From Sedimenticola sp. (GTDB taxonomy: Bacteria; Pseudomonadota; Gammaproteobacteria; Chromatiales; Chromatiaceae), in NCBI GenBank assembly GCA_002869585.1, contig PKUO01000002.1, positions 62,001 to 126,000 on the forward strand: a stretch of 64,000 nt of DNA. Reading direction: 5' to 3'. The notes under the pieces were generated by a model that saw only the letters and a program-made list of their open reading frames with translations, was not told the origin of the DNA and did no database searches. Below, piece by piece: positions 57,160 through 64,000 of the stretch. A program made the position numbers and the translations under genes. How positions within the stretch are numbered: position 1 is the stretch's first letter; the number at the start of each line of letters is the position of its first letter.

Positions 57160-57801
57160 ATGTCGAAGACAATTGCGGTTATCGATTACGGCATGGGCAA
57201 TCTGCGTTCTGTCTCCAAGGCCATCGAGCATGTGGCCGAGGCCAGTGACCGGGTTTTGGTGACCGATGATCCGGCGCTGATCCTCTCCGCTGATCGGGTG
57301 GTATTTCCCGGGCAGGGTGCGGCGCGGGACTGCATGGCGGCCATCTCTGATCACCACCTCAACCAGGCAGTGCTGGAAGCCGCGCGCAGTAAACCCTTTT
57401 TCGGTATCTGCATGGGTTTGCAGGTGCTGTTACAGTTCAGTGATGAGAATCGTGGAACCGATCTGCTGGGACTTATCCCCGGCAAGGTCCGGCGCTTTCC
57501 TGAACAGCAGGCGGTGAACGGCCAGCGTCTGAAGATTCCGCAAATGGGCTGGAATCAGGTGCATCAGAGTCGTGAGCATCCGCTCTGGCAGGGGATACCC
57601 CAGGACGCGCGCTTCTATTTCGTGCACAGCTATTTCGTTGTGCCGGATGATGCCGGCCTAGTGGTGGGAACCACCGACTATGGCGTCAGCTTTGCCAGCG
57701 TGATTGCCTATAAAAATCTGTTTGCAACGCAGTTCCACCCGGAAAAGAGCGCCGATCACGGCCTGCAGCTGTTGCGTAATTTTGTTCACTGGGATATCTG
57801 A
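57160..57801 (+). CDS. hisH: Imidazole glycerol phosphate synthase glutaminase HisH
   Basis: 213 residues, class I glutamine amidotransferase. Start of family IDYGMGNLRSVSKA, nucleophile Cys in FGICMGLQVLL, catalytic His-Glu in TQFHPEKSADHG. Supplies ammonia to HisF, encoded two genes downstream. Confidence 0.95.
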   Translation: MSKTIAVIDYGMGNLRSVSKAIEHVAEASDRVLVTDDPALILSADRVVFPGQGAARDCMAAISDHHLNQAVLEAARSKPFFGICMGLQVLLQFSDENRGTDLLGLIPGKVRRFPEQQAVNGQRLKIPQMGWNQVHQSREHPLWQGIPQDARFYFVHSYFVVPDDAGLVVGTTDYGVSFASVIAYKNLFATQFHPEKSADHGLQLLRNFVHWDI

Positions 57802-57869
57802 CCCAGCGTATATTTCCACCCTGATACCGCCGGATGACCCGGTGTGCAGAGAGTTTAGCGAGGTGTGAC

Positions 57870-58604
57870 GTGTTATTGATTCCGGCAATTGATCTCAAGG
57901 ATGGCCGCTGCGTGCGCTTGCGTCAGGGCCGCATGGATGATGAGACCATCTTTTCCGATGATCCGGTGGATGTGGCGGGGCGTTGGGTCGAGGCCGGTGC
58001 ACGCCGCCTGCATCTGGTTGATCTCAACGGGGCCTTCGCCGGCAAACCGGTCAATGGTGAGGTGATCCAGGCGATCGCCCGGGCCTACCCGGATCTGCCC
58101 ATACAGGTGGGTGGTGGTATTCGTGACGAGGCCACCATTCAGGCCTATCTTGATGTCGGTGTCGAGTTTGTAATCATCGGCACCCAGGCGGTCAAGGAGC
58201 CTGAGTTCGTCGGTCGCGCCTGTGGCGCCTTCCCCGGGCATATCATCGTTGGTCTGGATGCGAAGGATGGCATGGTGGCGATCGATGGCTGGGCGACCAT
58301 TACCGAGCATCGGGTCACCGATCTGGCCAAGCGCTTTGAGCAGGATGGGGTCAGCGCCATTGTCTATACCGATATCGGTCGCGATGGCATGCTCAGCGGT
58401 CCGAATGTTGAGGCGACTGCCGCTCTGGCGCGCGCCATCGATATCCCGGTGGTGGCCTCCGGGGGCATAACCCATATCGGTGATATCCGTGCCTTGTGTG
58501 AGGTGGCAGACAGCGGAATCATGGGCGCGATTACCGGCCGTGCCATTTACGAGGGGACGCTCGATTTTGCCGAAGGGCAGAGGCTGGCGGATGAACTTGC
58601 GTGA
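57870..58604 (+). CDS. hisA: ProFAR isomerase HisA
   Basis: Beta-alpha barrel isomerase, 244 residues. GTG start at 57870 with GAGG upstream gives [16 protein letters not shown]. Catalytic Asp in AIDLKDG and in YTDIGRDGM; phosphate sites VGGGIR and ASGGI. An upstream in-frame start (57834) would add a non-family stretch. Confidence 0.95.
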   Translation: MLLIPAIDLKDGRCVRLRQGRMDDETIFSDDPVDVAGRWVEAGARRLHLVDLNGAFAGKPVNGEVIQAIARAYPDLPIQVGGGIRDEATIQAYLDVGVEFVIIGTQAVKEPEFVGRACGAFPGHIIVGLDAKDGMVAIDGWATITEHRVTDLAKRFEQDGVSAIVYTDIGRDGMLSGPNVEATAALARAIDIPVVASGGITHIGDIRALCEVADSGIMGAITGRAIYEGTLDFAEGQRLADELA

Positions 58605-58638
58605 ATTTTCAGCTTAACTGGCTGATAGGTAAAGAATT

Positions 58639-59409
58639 ATGTTAGCGAAACGTATCATTCCCTGTCTCGATGTGGACAATGGCCGGGTAGTTAAAGGGGT
58701 CAAGTTCGTTGATATCCGCGATGCCGGCAATCCCGTGGAGGTGGCCCGCCGCTATAACGAGGAGGGCGCCGACGAGATCACCTTTCTCGATATCACCGCC
58801 AGTTCCGACAACCGTGAGACGATTGTGCATGTCGTCGAGCAGGTCGCCAGTGAGGTGTTCATCCCGCTGACAGTCGGAGGCGGTATCCGGGTGGTCGAGG
58901 ATGTGCGGCGCATGCTCAATGCCGGTGCCGATAAGGTGGCGATCAACACCGCTGCCGTGTTCAACCCTGAATTCGTCAAACAGGCAACCGACCGTTTCGG
59001 TTCACAGTGCATTGTGGTCGCCATCGACGCCAAGCAGGTGAGTGGTGAAGGTGAGCCGCTGAAGTGGGAGATCTTCACCCACGGCGGGCGTAAGCCGACC
59101 GGACTGGATGCCGTTGAGTGGGCGAAAAAGATGGTCGAGTACGGGGCCGGTGAGATACTGCTTACCAGCATGGATCGTGATGGCACCAAGGTCGGTTTCG
59201 ACCTGGCACTGACCCGGGCGATTGTCGATGCCGTGAGCGTACCGGTCATCGCCTCGGGTGGCGTGGGTAATCTGCAGCATCTGGTGGATGGTGTGGTCGA
59301 GGGTGGCGCCGATGCGGTGCTGGCGGCCAGTATCTTCCATTTCGCTGAGTACAGCATTGGCGAGGCCAAGCAGTATATGGCCGAGCGCGGTGTCGAGGTC
59401 AGGCTTTAA
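58639..59409 (+). CDS. hisF: Imidazole glycerol phosphate synthase cyclase HisF
   Basis: 256 residues, barrel paralogous to His[20 protein letters not shown] with catalytic Asp, [23 protein letters not shown] and ASGGVGN. Pairs with HisH. AGGTAAAG precedes the ATG. hisE follows directly. Confidence 0.96.
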   Translation: MLAKRIIPCLDVDNGRVVKGVKFVDIRDAGNPVEVARRYNEEGADEITFLDITASSDNRETIVHVVEQVASEVFIPLTVGGGIRVVEDVRRMLNAGADKVAINTAAVFNPEFVKQATDRFGSQCIVVAIDAKQVSGEGEPLKWEIFTHGGRKPTGLDAVEWAKKMVEYGAGEILLTSMDRDGTKVGFDLALTRAIVDAVSVPVIASGGVGNLQHLVDGVVEGGADAVLAASIFHFAEYSIGEAKQYMAERGVEVRL

Positions 59410-59422
59410 CCGGACAGAAATG

Positions 59423-59755
59423 ATGAGTGACACGCTAACGCGCCTGGCTCAGGTGCTGGAACAGAGGAAAGGCGCCGACCCGGACAGCTCCTACGTTGCC
59501 AAACTATACGGCAAGGGGCTGGACGCCATCCTGAAAAAAATCGGTGAAGAGGCGACCGAGACGGTGATGGCGGCCAAGGACGGAGATCCCGACAAGATCG
59601 TCTACGAAACAGCCGATCTCTGGTTTCACACCCTGGTATTGCTGGCGCAGCAGGGGCTCGGGCCGGAACATGTGCTGGCCGAACTCGATCGGCGCTTTGG
59701 CCTGTCCGGTCTGGAAGAGAAAGCCAGTCGAAAGCCACAGGCCGACACTCAATAA
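59423..59755 (+). CDS. hisE: Phosphoribosyl-ATP pyrophosphatase HisE
   Basis: Second step of histidine synthesis. 110 residues, MazG-like helical fold: [48 protein letters not shown]. The start is one of two tandem ATGs (59420 and 59423). The gene for the next enzyme, HisI, which usually lies between hisF and hisE, is absent; only 13 bases separate the two. Confidence 0.93.
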   Translation: MSDTLTRLAQVLEQRKGADPDSSYVAKLYGKGLDAILKKIGEEATETVMAAKDGDPDKIVYETADLWFHTLVLLAQQGLGPEHVLAELDRRFGLSGLEEKASRKPQADTQ

Positions 59756-59890
59756 ACCCCTGCGCCCAAGCCTGTTTTCGGTTATTATCAGGCGAGTCTG
59801 ACGGCCTCAGGGTCGTAATATAATGAATTATTCAGCAGCCCGGGTTGTCAAAGTAAAATAGGGTCTGCGTTAAGTTACCTGGAGAAGATA

Positions 59891-60130
59891 ATGGGATTTG
59901 GTGGCATCAGTATCTGGCAGCTGTTGATTGTTCTGGTGATCGTTCTGCTGCTGTTCGGAACCAAACGGCTGAAAAATATCGGCTCTGATCTTGGAAACGC
60001 CGTAAAGGGTTTCAAGGGAGCTATGAAAGACGGTGAAAAAGAGGCCAACACCGAGCGCCTTGAGAAGGCCGATGAAGGCGATGTAATTGAGGGTGAAGTG
60101 ACCAAGAAGGAAGAGAAGGAGAAGTCCTGA
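59891..60130 (+). CDS. tatA: Twin-arginine translocase subunit TatA
   Basis: 79 residues. One membrane helix ([30 protein letters not shown]), amphipathic helix with FKGAMKD, and an acidic/basic tail. Forms the protein-conducting pore of the Tat system. GGAGAAG precedes the ATG. Confidence 0.94.
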   Translation: MGFGGISIWQLLIVLVIVLLLFGTKRLKNIGSDLGNAVKGFKGAMKDGEKEANTERLEKADEGDVIEGEVTKKEEKEKS

Positions 60131-60177
60131 ACTCCCTGATTCGGTAATGTCTGTACTTGCACTGAAAGCAACCATCC

Positions 60178-60534
60178 ATGTTTGATGTCGGTTTCTGGGA
60201 GTTGATGCTCATCGGCGTGGTCGCCCTGCTGGTGGTCGGACCCGAACGCCTGCCAAAACTGGCCTACACGGCCGGAAAATGGCTGGGCAAGGGACGAAGC
60301 ATGCTGTCCGCGGTGAAGTCGGAGATCGACAAAGAGATCAAATCCGAAGAGCTGAAAAAGGTGCTGGAAGAGCAGAAGCGGATGATGAATCCGATGGAGG
60401 AGATCATCGAGGAGACATCCTCCGCCGTGAAAGAAATAAAAAATGAGACTGAGAACGTGGTGCAGGACGCCCACAAGCAATATGCGTCCGATGACCAGTC
60501 CGATTCCCCACCCGGTCCTGCCGGGGAAAAATAG
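60178..60534 (+). CDS. tatB: Twin-arginine translocase subunit TatB
   Basis: 118 residues: FDVGFWELMLIGVVALLVVGPERLPKL (TatB signature) and a long amphipathic helix. With TatC it recognises twin-arginine signal peptides. Confidence 0.94.
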   Translation: MFDVGFWELMLIGVVALLVVGPERLPKLAYTAGKWLGKGRSMLSAVKSEIDKEIKSEELKKVLEEQKRMMNPMEEIIEETSSAVKEIKNETENVVQDAHKQYASDDQSDSPPGPAGEK

Positions 60535-60552
60535 TTCCTGCCTGCGACACAC

Positions 60553-61776
60553 ATGACTGCCAAAGAATCAGAGGATAACAGCCTGGCGGAGCAGCCCTTT
60601 ATCTCCCACCTGGTTGAATTGCGTGACCGTCTGTTGCGCGCCGTGATAGCGGTCGTCGTTATCTTTCTCGGACTGTTCCCGTTTGCCAACGATCTCTACC
60701 ACCTGGTTTCCAGGCCGCTGCTGGAAAAGCTCCCCCAGGGCGACCAGATGATCGCCACAGGCGTTATCTCGCCCTTCCTCGCACCGTTCAAACTGAGCCT
60801 GGTGGCGGCGATTTTTATCGCTATGCCCTTTATTCTCTACCAGTTCTGGTCGTTTGTTGCACCGGGCCTGTATAAGCACGAGAAAAAGGTACTAGTGCCG
60901 CTGGTCGCCTCCAGCGCACTGTTGTTCTATCTAGGCGCGCTGTTTGCCTTCTATGTGGTGTTTCCGCTGGTATTCTCCTTCATGGTGGCGACCACCCCGG
61001 AAGGGGTCAACATGGCGCCGGATATCACCCAGTATCTCGAATTTGTGCTGACCCTGTTCTTCGCATTCGGCCTGGCTTTCGAGGTGCCAATCGCCACCAT
61101 CATCCTGGTCTGGATGGGGGTTACCACGCCTGATACTCTCTCGGAAAAGCGCCCCTATATCATTGTTGGCGCTTTCTGCCTGGGCATGTTGCTGACACCG
61201 CCCGATGTGATCTCCCAGACCCTGCTGGCCTTGCCCATGTGGGTTCTGTTTGAAATCGGGGTGTTCTTCTCGCGCCTGGTTTATCGTGAAAAACAGCAGC
61301 GTGAGCGGGAAAAAGAAGCCGCAGAGGCCGATACCGATAGTCCTGACGACAGTGCTGCGTCTGTATCGCCCAAGCCGGATCAGCCCAAAGGCTCTCCCGG
61401 TGGTGGTGCAGGAGTAGTCGCGGCAGGGACCACCAACGCGGTACCAGGCTTCGACGGGGACCCGGATCCTGTCACTGGTATCGATACCGAGCGCTTTGTT
61501 CCCCTTAGTCCAGAGGAACTTGAGCGCGAGCTGGACCTCATCGAGGAGCAGGAACAAGTGGAAGACGACTACGAAGTGGATGATCTCGGCCATTCGGATA
61601 CCGATGGTATGTACAAAGCGGCCGTGGACGAAAAACTGCGCAGGATTCAGGAGTATCGCGAGCAGGAGGAGTTCATCAAGGCCCGCGGCGTACTGTATGA
61701 GGTGCTTGGCGAAGGCGATGAAGAGCAGGTTGCCGTGGCACGCAATATCCTCAATCAGCTCGACGAAGAGTACTGA
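60553..61776 (+). CDS. tatC: Twin-arginine translocase subunit TatC with long C-terminal extension
   Basis: 407 residues against about 250 in the family. Residues 1-255 form the normal six-helix TatC ([50 protein letters not shown]). Residues 256-407 are an added cytoplasmic part: charged and Pro/Gly-rich linker, an acidic segment ([20 protein letters not shown]), then a helical unit at about 360-407 ([20 protein letters not shown] then [12 protein letters not shown]) like the TPR-type end of FimV. The frame is unbroken, so this is a fusion and not a frameshift. Its role is unknown. Confidence 0.92.
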   Translation: MTAKESEDNSLAEQPFISHLVELRDRLLRAVIAVVVIFLGLFPFANDLYHLVSRPLLEKLPQGDQMIATGVISPFLAPFKLSLVAAIFIAMPFILYQFWSFVAPGLYKHEKKVLVPLVASSALLFYLGALFAFYVVFPLVFSFMVATTPEGVNMAPDITQYLEFVLTLFFAFGLAFEVPIATIILVWMGVTTPDTLSEKRPYIIVGAFCLGMLLTPPDVISQTLLALPMWVLFEIGVFFSRLVYREKQQREREKEAAEADTDSPDDSAASVSPKPDQPKGSPGGGAGVVAAGTTNAVPGFDGDPDPVTGIDTERFVPLSPEELERELDLIEEQEQVEDDYEVDDLGHSDTDGMYKAAVDEKLRRIQEYREQEEFIKARGVLYEVLGEGDEEQVAVARNILNQLDEEY

Positions 61777-61856
61777 CCACTTAATCAACCCGAAGAAACT
61801 TTCTCCCCAGCGGGCAGTCGAAAAAGATTACCCGCCTGAAAACAAAAGGAAACGGC

Positions 61857-63677
61857 ATGTTACGCATTGTTTTCCTGTTGCTGTTGTTTGTTCTATCCCC
61901 CCTCAGCGTTGCTTCACCGGAGAATCAGCTCCGGAATAACGCATCCCCCTATCTTGCGTTGCATGCCGATGACCCGGTCAATTGGCAGGTATGGGATCAG
62001 TCGGTGCTTGATCGGGCTCGCCAGGAAAACAAACTGATCTTTATCTCCAGCGGTTATTTTGCCTGTCACTGGTGCCATGTGATGCGGCGCGAGAGCTATC
62101 AGAACAAAGCAATAGCCGCACTGCTGAACGAGCATTTCATCCCGGTGAAAATTGACCGGGAGCTTGAGCCGGCGTTGGATGCGCACCTGATCGAGTTTGT
62201 CAGAAGCACCCGGGGGAGCGCCGGCTGGCCGCTGAACGTATTCCTTACCCCGGATGGCTATCCGCTGGTTGGCCTGACCTATGCGCCGGCCGAGTCATTC
62301 AAGGGTTTGCTGGAACGGCTGCAGAAGGTCTGGGGTGAGCAATCCCGGGCGTTGTCTGCGACGGCAAAGTCCGCGGCCCTTGAACTGTATGCAAGCGCAG
62401 AACCACCAGCAGAATCGCCGACCATCGATTATCTGCGACTGGGCGATGATCTGATCACCATGGTTCTGGCGTTCGGTGACGACCTGGGGGGCGGAATAGG
62501 CCAGCAGAACAGGTTTCCCATGTCTTCGCTCTGGAATGTCTTGCTGACGTTTGAAAAAGCACGATCCGATTCGCGCGTGCAGGCACTGGTAACCCTCACC
62601 CTTGATCAGATGGCGGCCAAAGGGTTGCGTGATCATCTGGCCGGCGGTTTTTTCAGATATACCGTCGATCCCGGGTGGCGTGTCCCTCATTTTGAAAAGA
62701 TGCTCTACACCCAGGCACTGCAGAGCGAGCTGTTCCTCAATGCTGGGAAACGGCTGGGACGTGAGGATTACCTGGCGGTGGCGCGGGATACCCTGGATTT
62801 CACCCTGTCTGTTTTTGCCGGAAACAGCGGGGGGTACATCGCCAGTCTCTCCGCCGTGGATCCACAGGACAATGAGGGCGGGGGGTATCTCTGGACAGAT
62901 CAGCAGCTGACTGCCCTGTTGACCGAGGATGAACTGGCCTTCACCAGAAAACGCTGGAATCTGCACGGTGATGCCGTGATCGACGATGGCTATCTGCCCA
63001 CGGCCGGACAGAGCATCGAAGAGCTGGTGATAACACTGCAACAGCCACTTGCAAAACTGCGTGAACTTGAAACCAGCGCCCGGCAAAAGCTGTTGGCAGA
63101 CAGTGCCAAGCGGGCGCACCCGCGGGATACGAAACAACTGGCGGCCTGGAATGGCTTGCTGCTTTCGACGCTGACACATGCGGCGCAGGCGTTTGACAGC
63201 AGTCGCTACAAACAAGCGGCACAGGCGCTCAAGGAGTATCTGGTAACCGAGTTATGGGACGGGAAAAAACTGCTGCGCGCAAAAGACGCCGTCGGTGAAA
63301 TAGGCCAGGCGACCCTTGAGGACTATGCCTTCGTGGCAGACGGGCTCTATCGCTGGGGGCTGTTTGTCCAGGATCAGAGTGCAATTGAACTTGCATCGAT
63401 AATCGTACAGCAGGCGTGGCAGCGCTTCTATCAGCCCTCGGGTTGGGTCAGCACAGACCAGTCGCTGATACCGGGCATCGGTTCTGACTTTGCGCTCTCG
63501 GATAACCCCTTGCCCTCGCCTATACCGGTTCTGATCCGGCTCACCGCGGAGATGGGTGATCAGGGCCGCAAAGCACAGGCAAAAAAGGCGCTACAGATGG
63601 GGTATGGGGAATTTAAGGAACGCCCTCTCTGGTACGCCACTCATGTGCTGGCGTTGCTGGAGGTAAACGACGATTAG
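61857..63677 (+). CDS. Secreted DUF255 thioredoxin-like protein (YyaL/spermatogenesis-associated protein 20 type)
   Basis: 606 residues. Signal peptide (FLLLLFVLSPLSVASPEN), N-terminal thioredoxin-like DUF255 domain with LRNNASPYLALHADDPVNWQ and CHWCHVMRRESYQN (CxxC), then an alpha/alpha barrel region as in glycosidase-like proteins (GGFFRYTVDPGWRVPHFEKMLY, DTKQLAAWNGLLLSTLTHAA). Bacterial members are usually cytoplasmic and over 650 residues; this one is exported. Substrate unknown. Confidence 0.85.
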   Translation: MLRIVFLLLLFVLSPLSVASPENQLRNNASPYLALHADDPVNWQVWDQSVLDRARQENKLIFISSGYFACHWCHVMRRESYQNKAIAALLNEHFIPVKIDRELEPALDAHLIEFVRSTRGSAGWPLNVFLTPDGYPLVGLTYAPAESFKGLLERLQKVWGEQSRALSATAKSAALELYASAEPPAESPTIDYLRLGDDLITMVLAFGDDLGGGIGQQNRFPMSSLWNVLLTFEKARSDSRVQALVTLTLDQMAAKGLRDHLAGGFFRYTVDPGWRVPHFEKMLYTQALQSELFLNAGKRLGREDYLAVARDTLDFTLSVFAGNSGGYIASLSAVDPQDNEGGGYLWTDQQLTALLTEDELAFTRKRWNLHGDAVIDDGYLPTAGQSIEELVITLQQPLAKLRELETSARQKLLADSAKRAHPRDTKQLAAWNGLLLSTLTHAAQAFDSSRYKQAAQALKEYLVTELWDGKKLLRAKDAVGEIGQATLEDYAFVADGLYRWGLFVQDQSAIELASIIVQQAWQRFYQPSGWVSTDQSLIPGIGSDFALSDNPLPSPIPVLIRLTAEMGDQGRKAQAKKALQMGYGEFKERPLWYATHVLALLEVNDD

Positions 63678-64000
63678 CCGTTTTTGTAGCGCATTCTGAT
63701 TCCGTGCAGCAGTGAGAGGGTGATCTCGTCGGCCTCCAACTCCTTGGGGAAGTAGGTGCCGGAGATCTTTGCACCGTTGATGCTGGCGCCTTCGAGATTG
63801 GCCTGGGAAAAGTCCACGCCGCGCAGATCGGCCTGGCGTAGATACGCACCGCTGAGATCAAGTCCTGCAGCATCAATATTCCGCAGATCCAGCCCCCTCA
63901 GGTCTGCACAGCGCAAGTCGCAGCTTTCACCTGCAGCACGGCGCTGATTGAACTCTTCGACGCACTCTCTTCTCAGCAGGTGGTATAGCGCATCACTTTT
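63674..64000 (-). CDS. Pentapeptide-repeat protein (5' end outside window)
   Basis: The frame is open to the right edge of the window (108 residues visible). It begins inside KSDALYHLLRRECVEEFNQR, then has A-(D/N)-L-x-x repeats: CDLRCADLRGLDLRNIDAAG, LDLSGAYLRQADLRGVDFSQ, ANLEGASINGAKI. The C-terminus (ADEITLSLLHGIRMRYKNG) looks like a capping segment. These proteins fold as a square beta helix; function here unknown. Its end overlaps the DUF255 gene by four bases on the opposite strand. Confidence 0.8.
   Translation of the reverse strand, partial: KSDALYHLLRRECVEEFNQRRAAGESCDLRCADLRGLDLRNIDAAGLDLSGAYLRQADLRGVDFSQANLEGASINGAKISGTYFPKELEADEITLSLLHGIRMRYKNG

Noticed and set aside
60553-61776. 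TatC extension as a frameshift product or second gene
   Set aside because: The frame is continuous, codon use is even, and no start with a ribosome binding site lies inside the extension.

Overview
The window is a 64-kb piece of a gammaproteobacterial chromosome, GC-rich through most of its length. The gene orders support this placement: znuABC-zur-yidD, cheY-cheA-cheW with cheR-cheD-cheB, phoBR-pstSCAB-phoU, ccmABCDEFGHI, gmk-rpoZ-spoT-ridA, and hisBHAF-hisE-tatABC. A DUF2782 gene and a rep helicase gene fit as well. The mix of c-type cytochrome maturation, a soluble cytochrome c, FliA-type chemotaxis control and many c-di-GMP or phosphorelay proteins would suit a free-living or facultatively symbiotic sulfur-oxidiser-like lineage (Chromatiales type). 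That last step is inference; no marker gene settles it.

Layout. 1-800: end of a diguanylate cyclase gene. 800-4700: zinc uptake locus, with a divergent zinc-ribbon protein and znuA-znuC-znuB-zur-yidD around a Zur-like operator. 4800-5870: a histidine-triad (GDPGP1/VTC2-like) phosphorylase. 6000-18440: a 13-gene chemotaxis operon behind a FliA-type promoter, including a ParA ATPase, two STAS proteins, two CheW and two receptors. 18570-19790: ychF and tRNA-Met. 19930-25260: a visibly AT-richer block holding a small secreted protein, a FIST/NosP-like sensor, a hybrid kinase and a GAF-PAS-GGDEF protein, closed by tRNA-Arg. 25620-29520: cytochrome c, Rep helicase, LOG-family protein, DUF2782. 29580-37250: the phosphate regulon with two Pho boxes. 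37290-45590: PilZ, rdgB and the ccm operon. 45600-48150: rph, PP2C phosphatase and Ser/Thr kinase on the minus strand. 48285-55660: yicC, gmk, rpoZ, spoT, ridA, a YjbQ/thiamine-binding pair and typA. 56010-61780: dtd, histidine biosynthesis and Tat export. 61860-64000: a DUF255 protein and a partial pentapeptide-repeat protein.

Most notable points. (1) Two genes of the zinc locus, znuC and the divergent zinc-ribbon gene, are each cut by one in-frame TAG, and clearly conserved coding sequence continues after it. In znuC the H-loop lies after the stop. (2) cheB has no ATG, GTG or TTG start that keeps its phosphorylation pocket; translation must begin at ATA, ATT or CTG. (3) A 37-bp direct repeat duplicates the cheA translation start and creates a 17-codon decoy frame. 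(4) No classical cheZ is present, but two unrelated proteins of the operon carry a CheZ-like D-x-x-x-Q helix. Both of them, and CheD, end in the same -[IV]-E-L-F tail, which suggests a shared docking signal. (5) A ParA ATPase overlaps a STAS protein with a basic N-terminus, resembling ParA-type receptor-array positioning. (6) TatC carries an extra cytoplasmic domain of about 150 residues.
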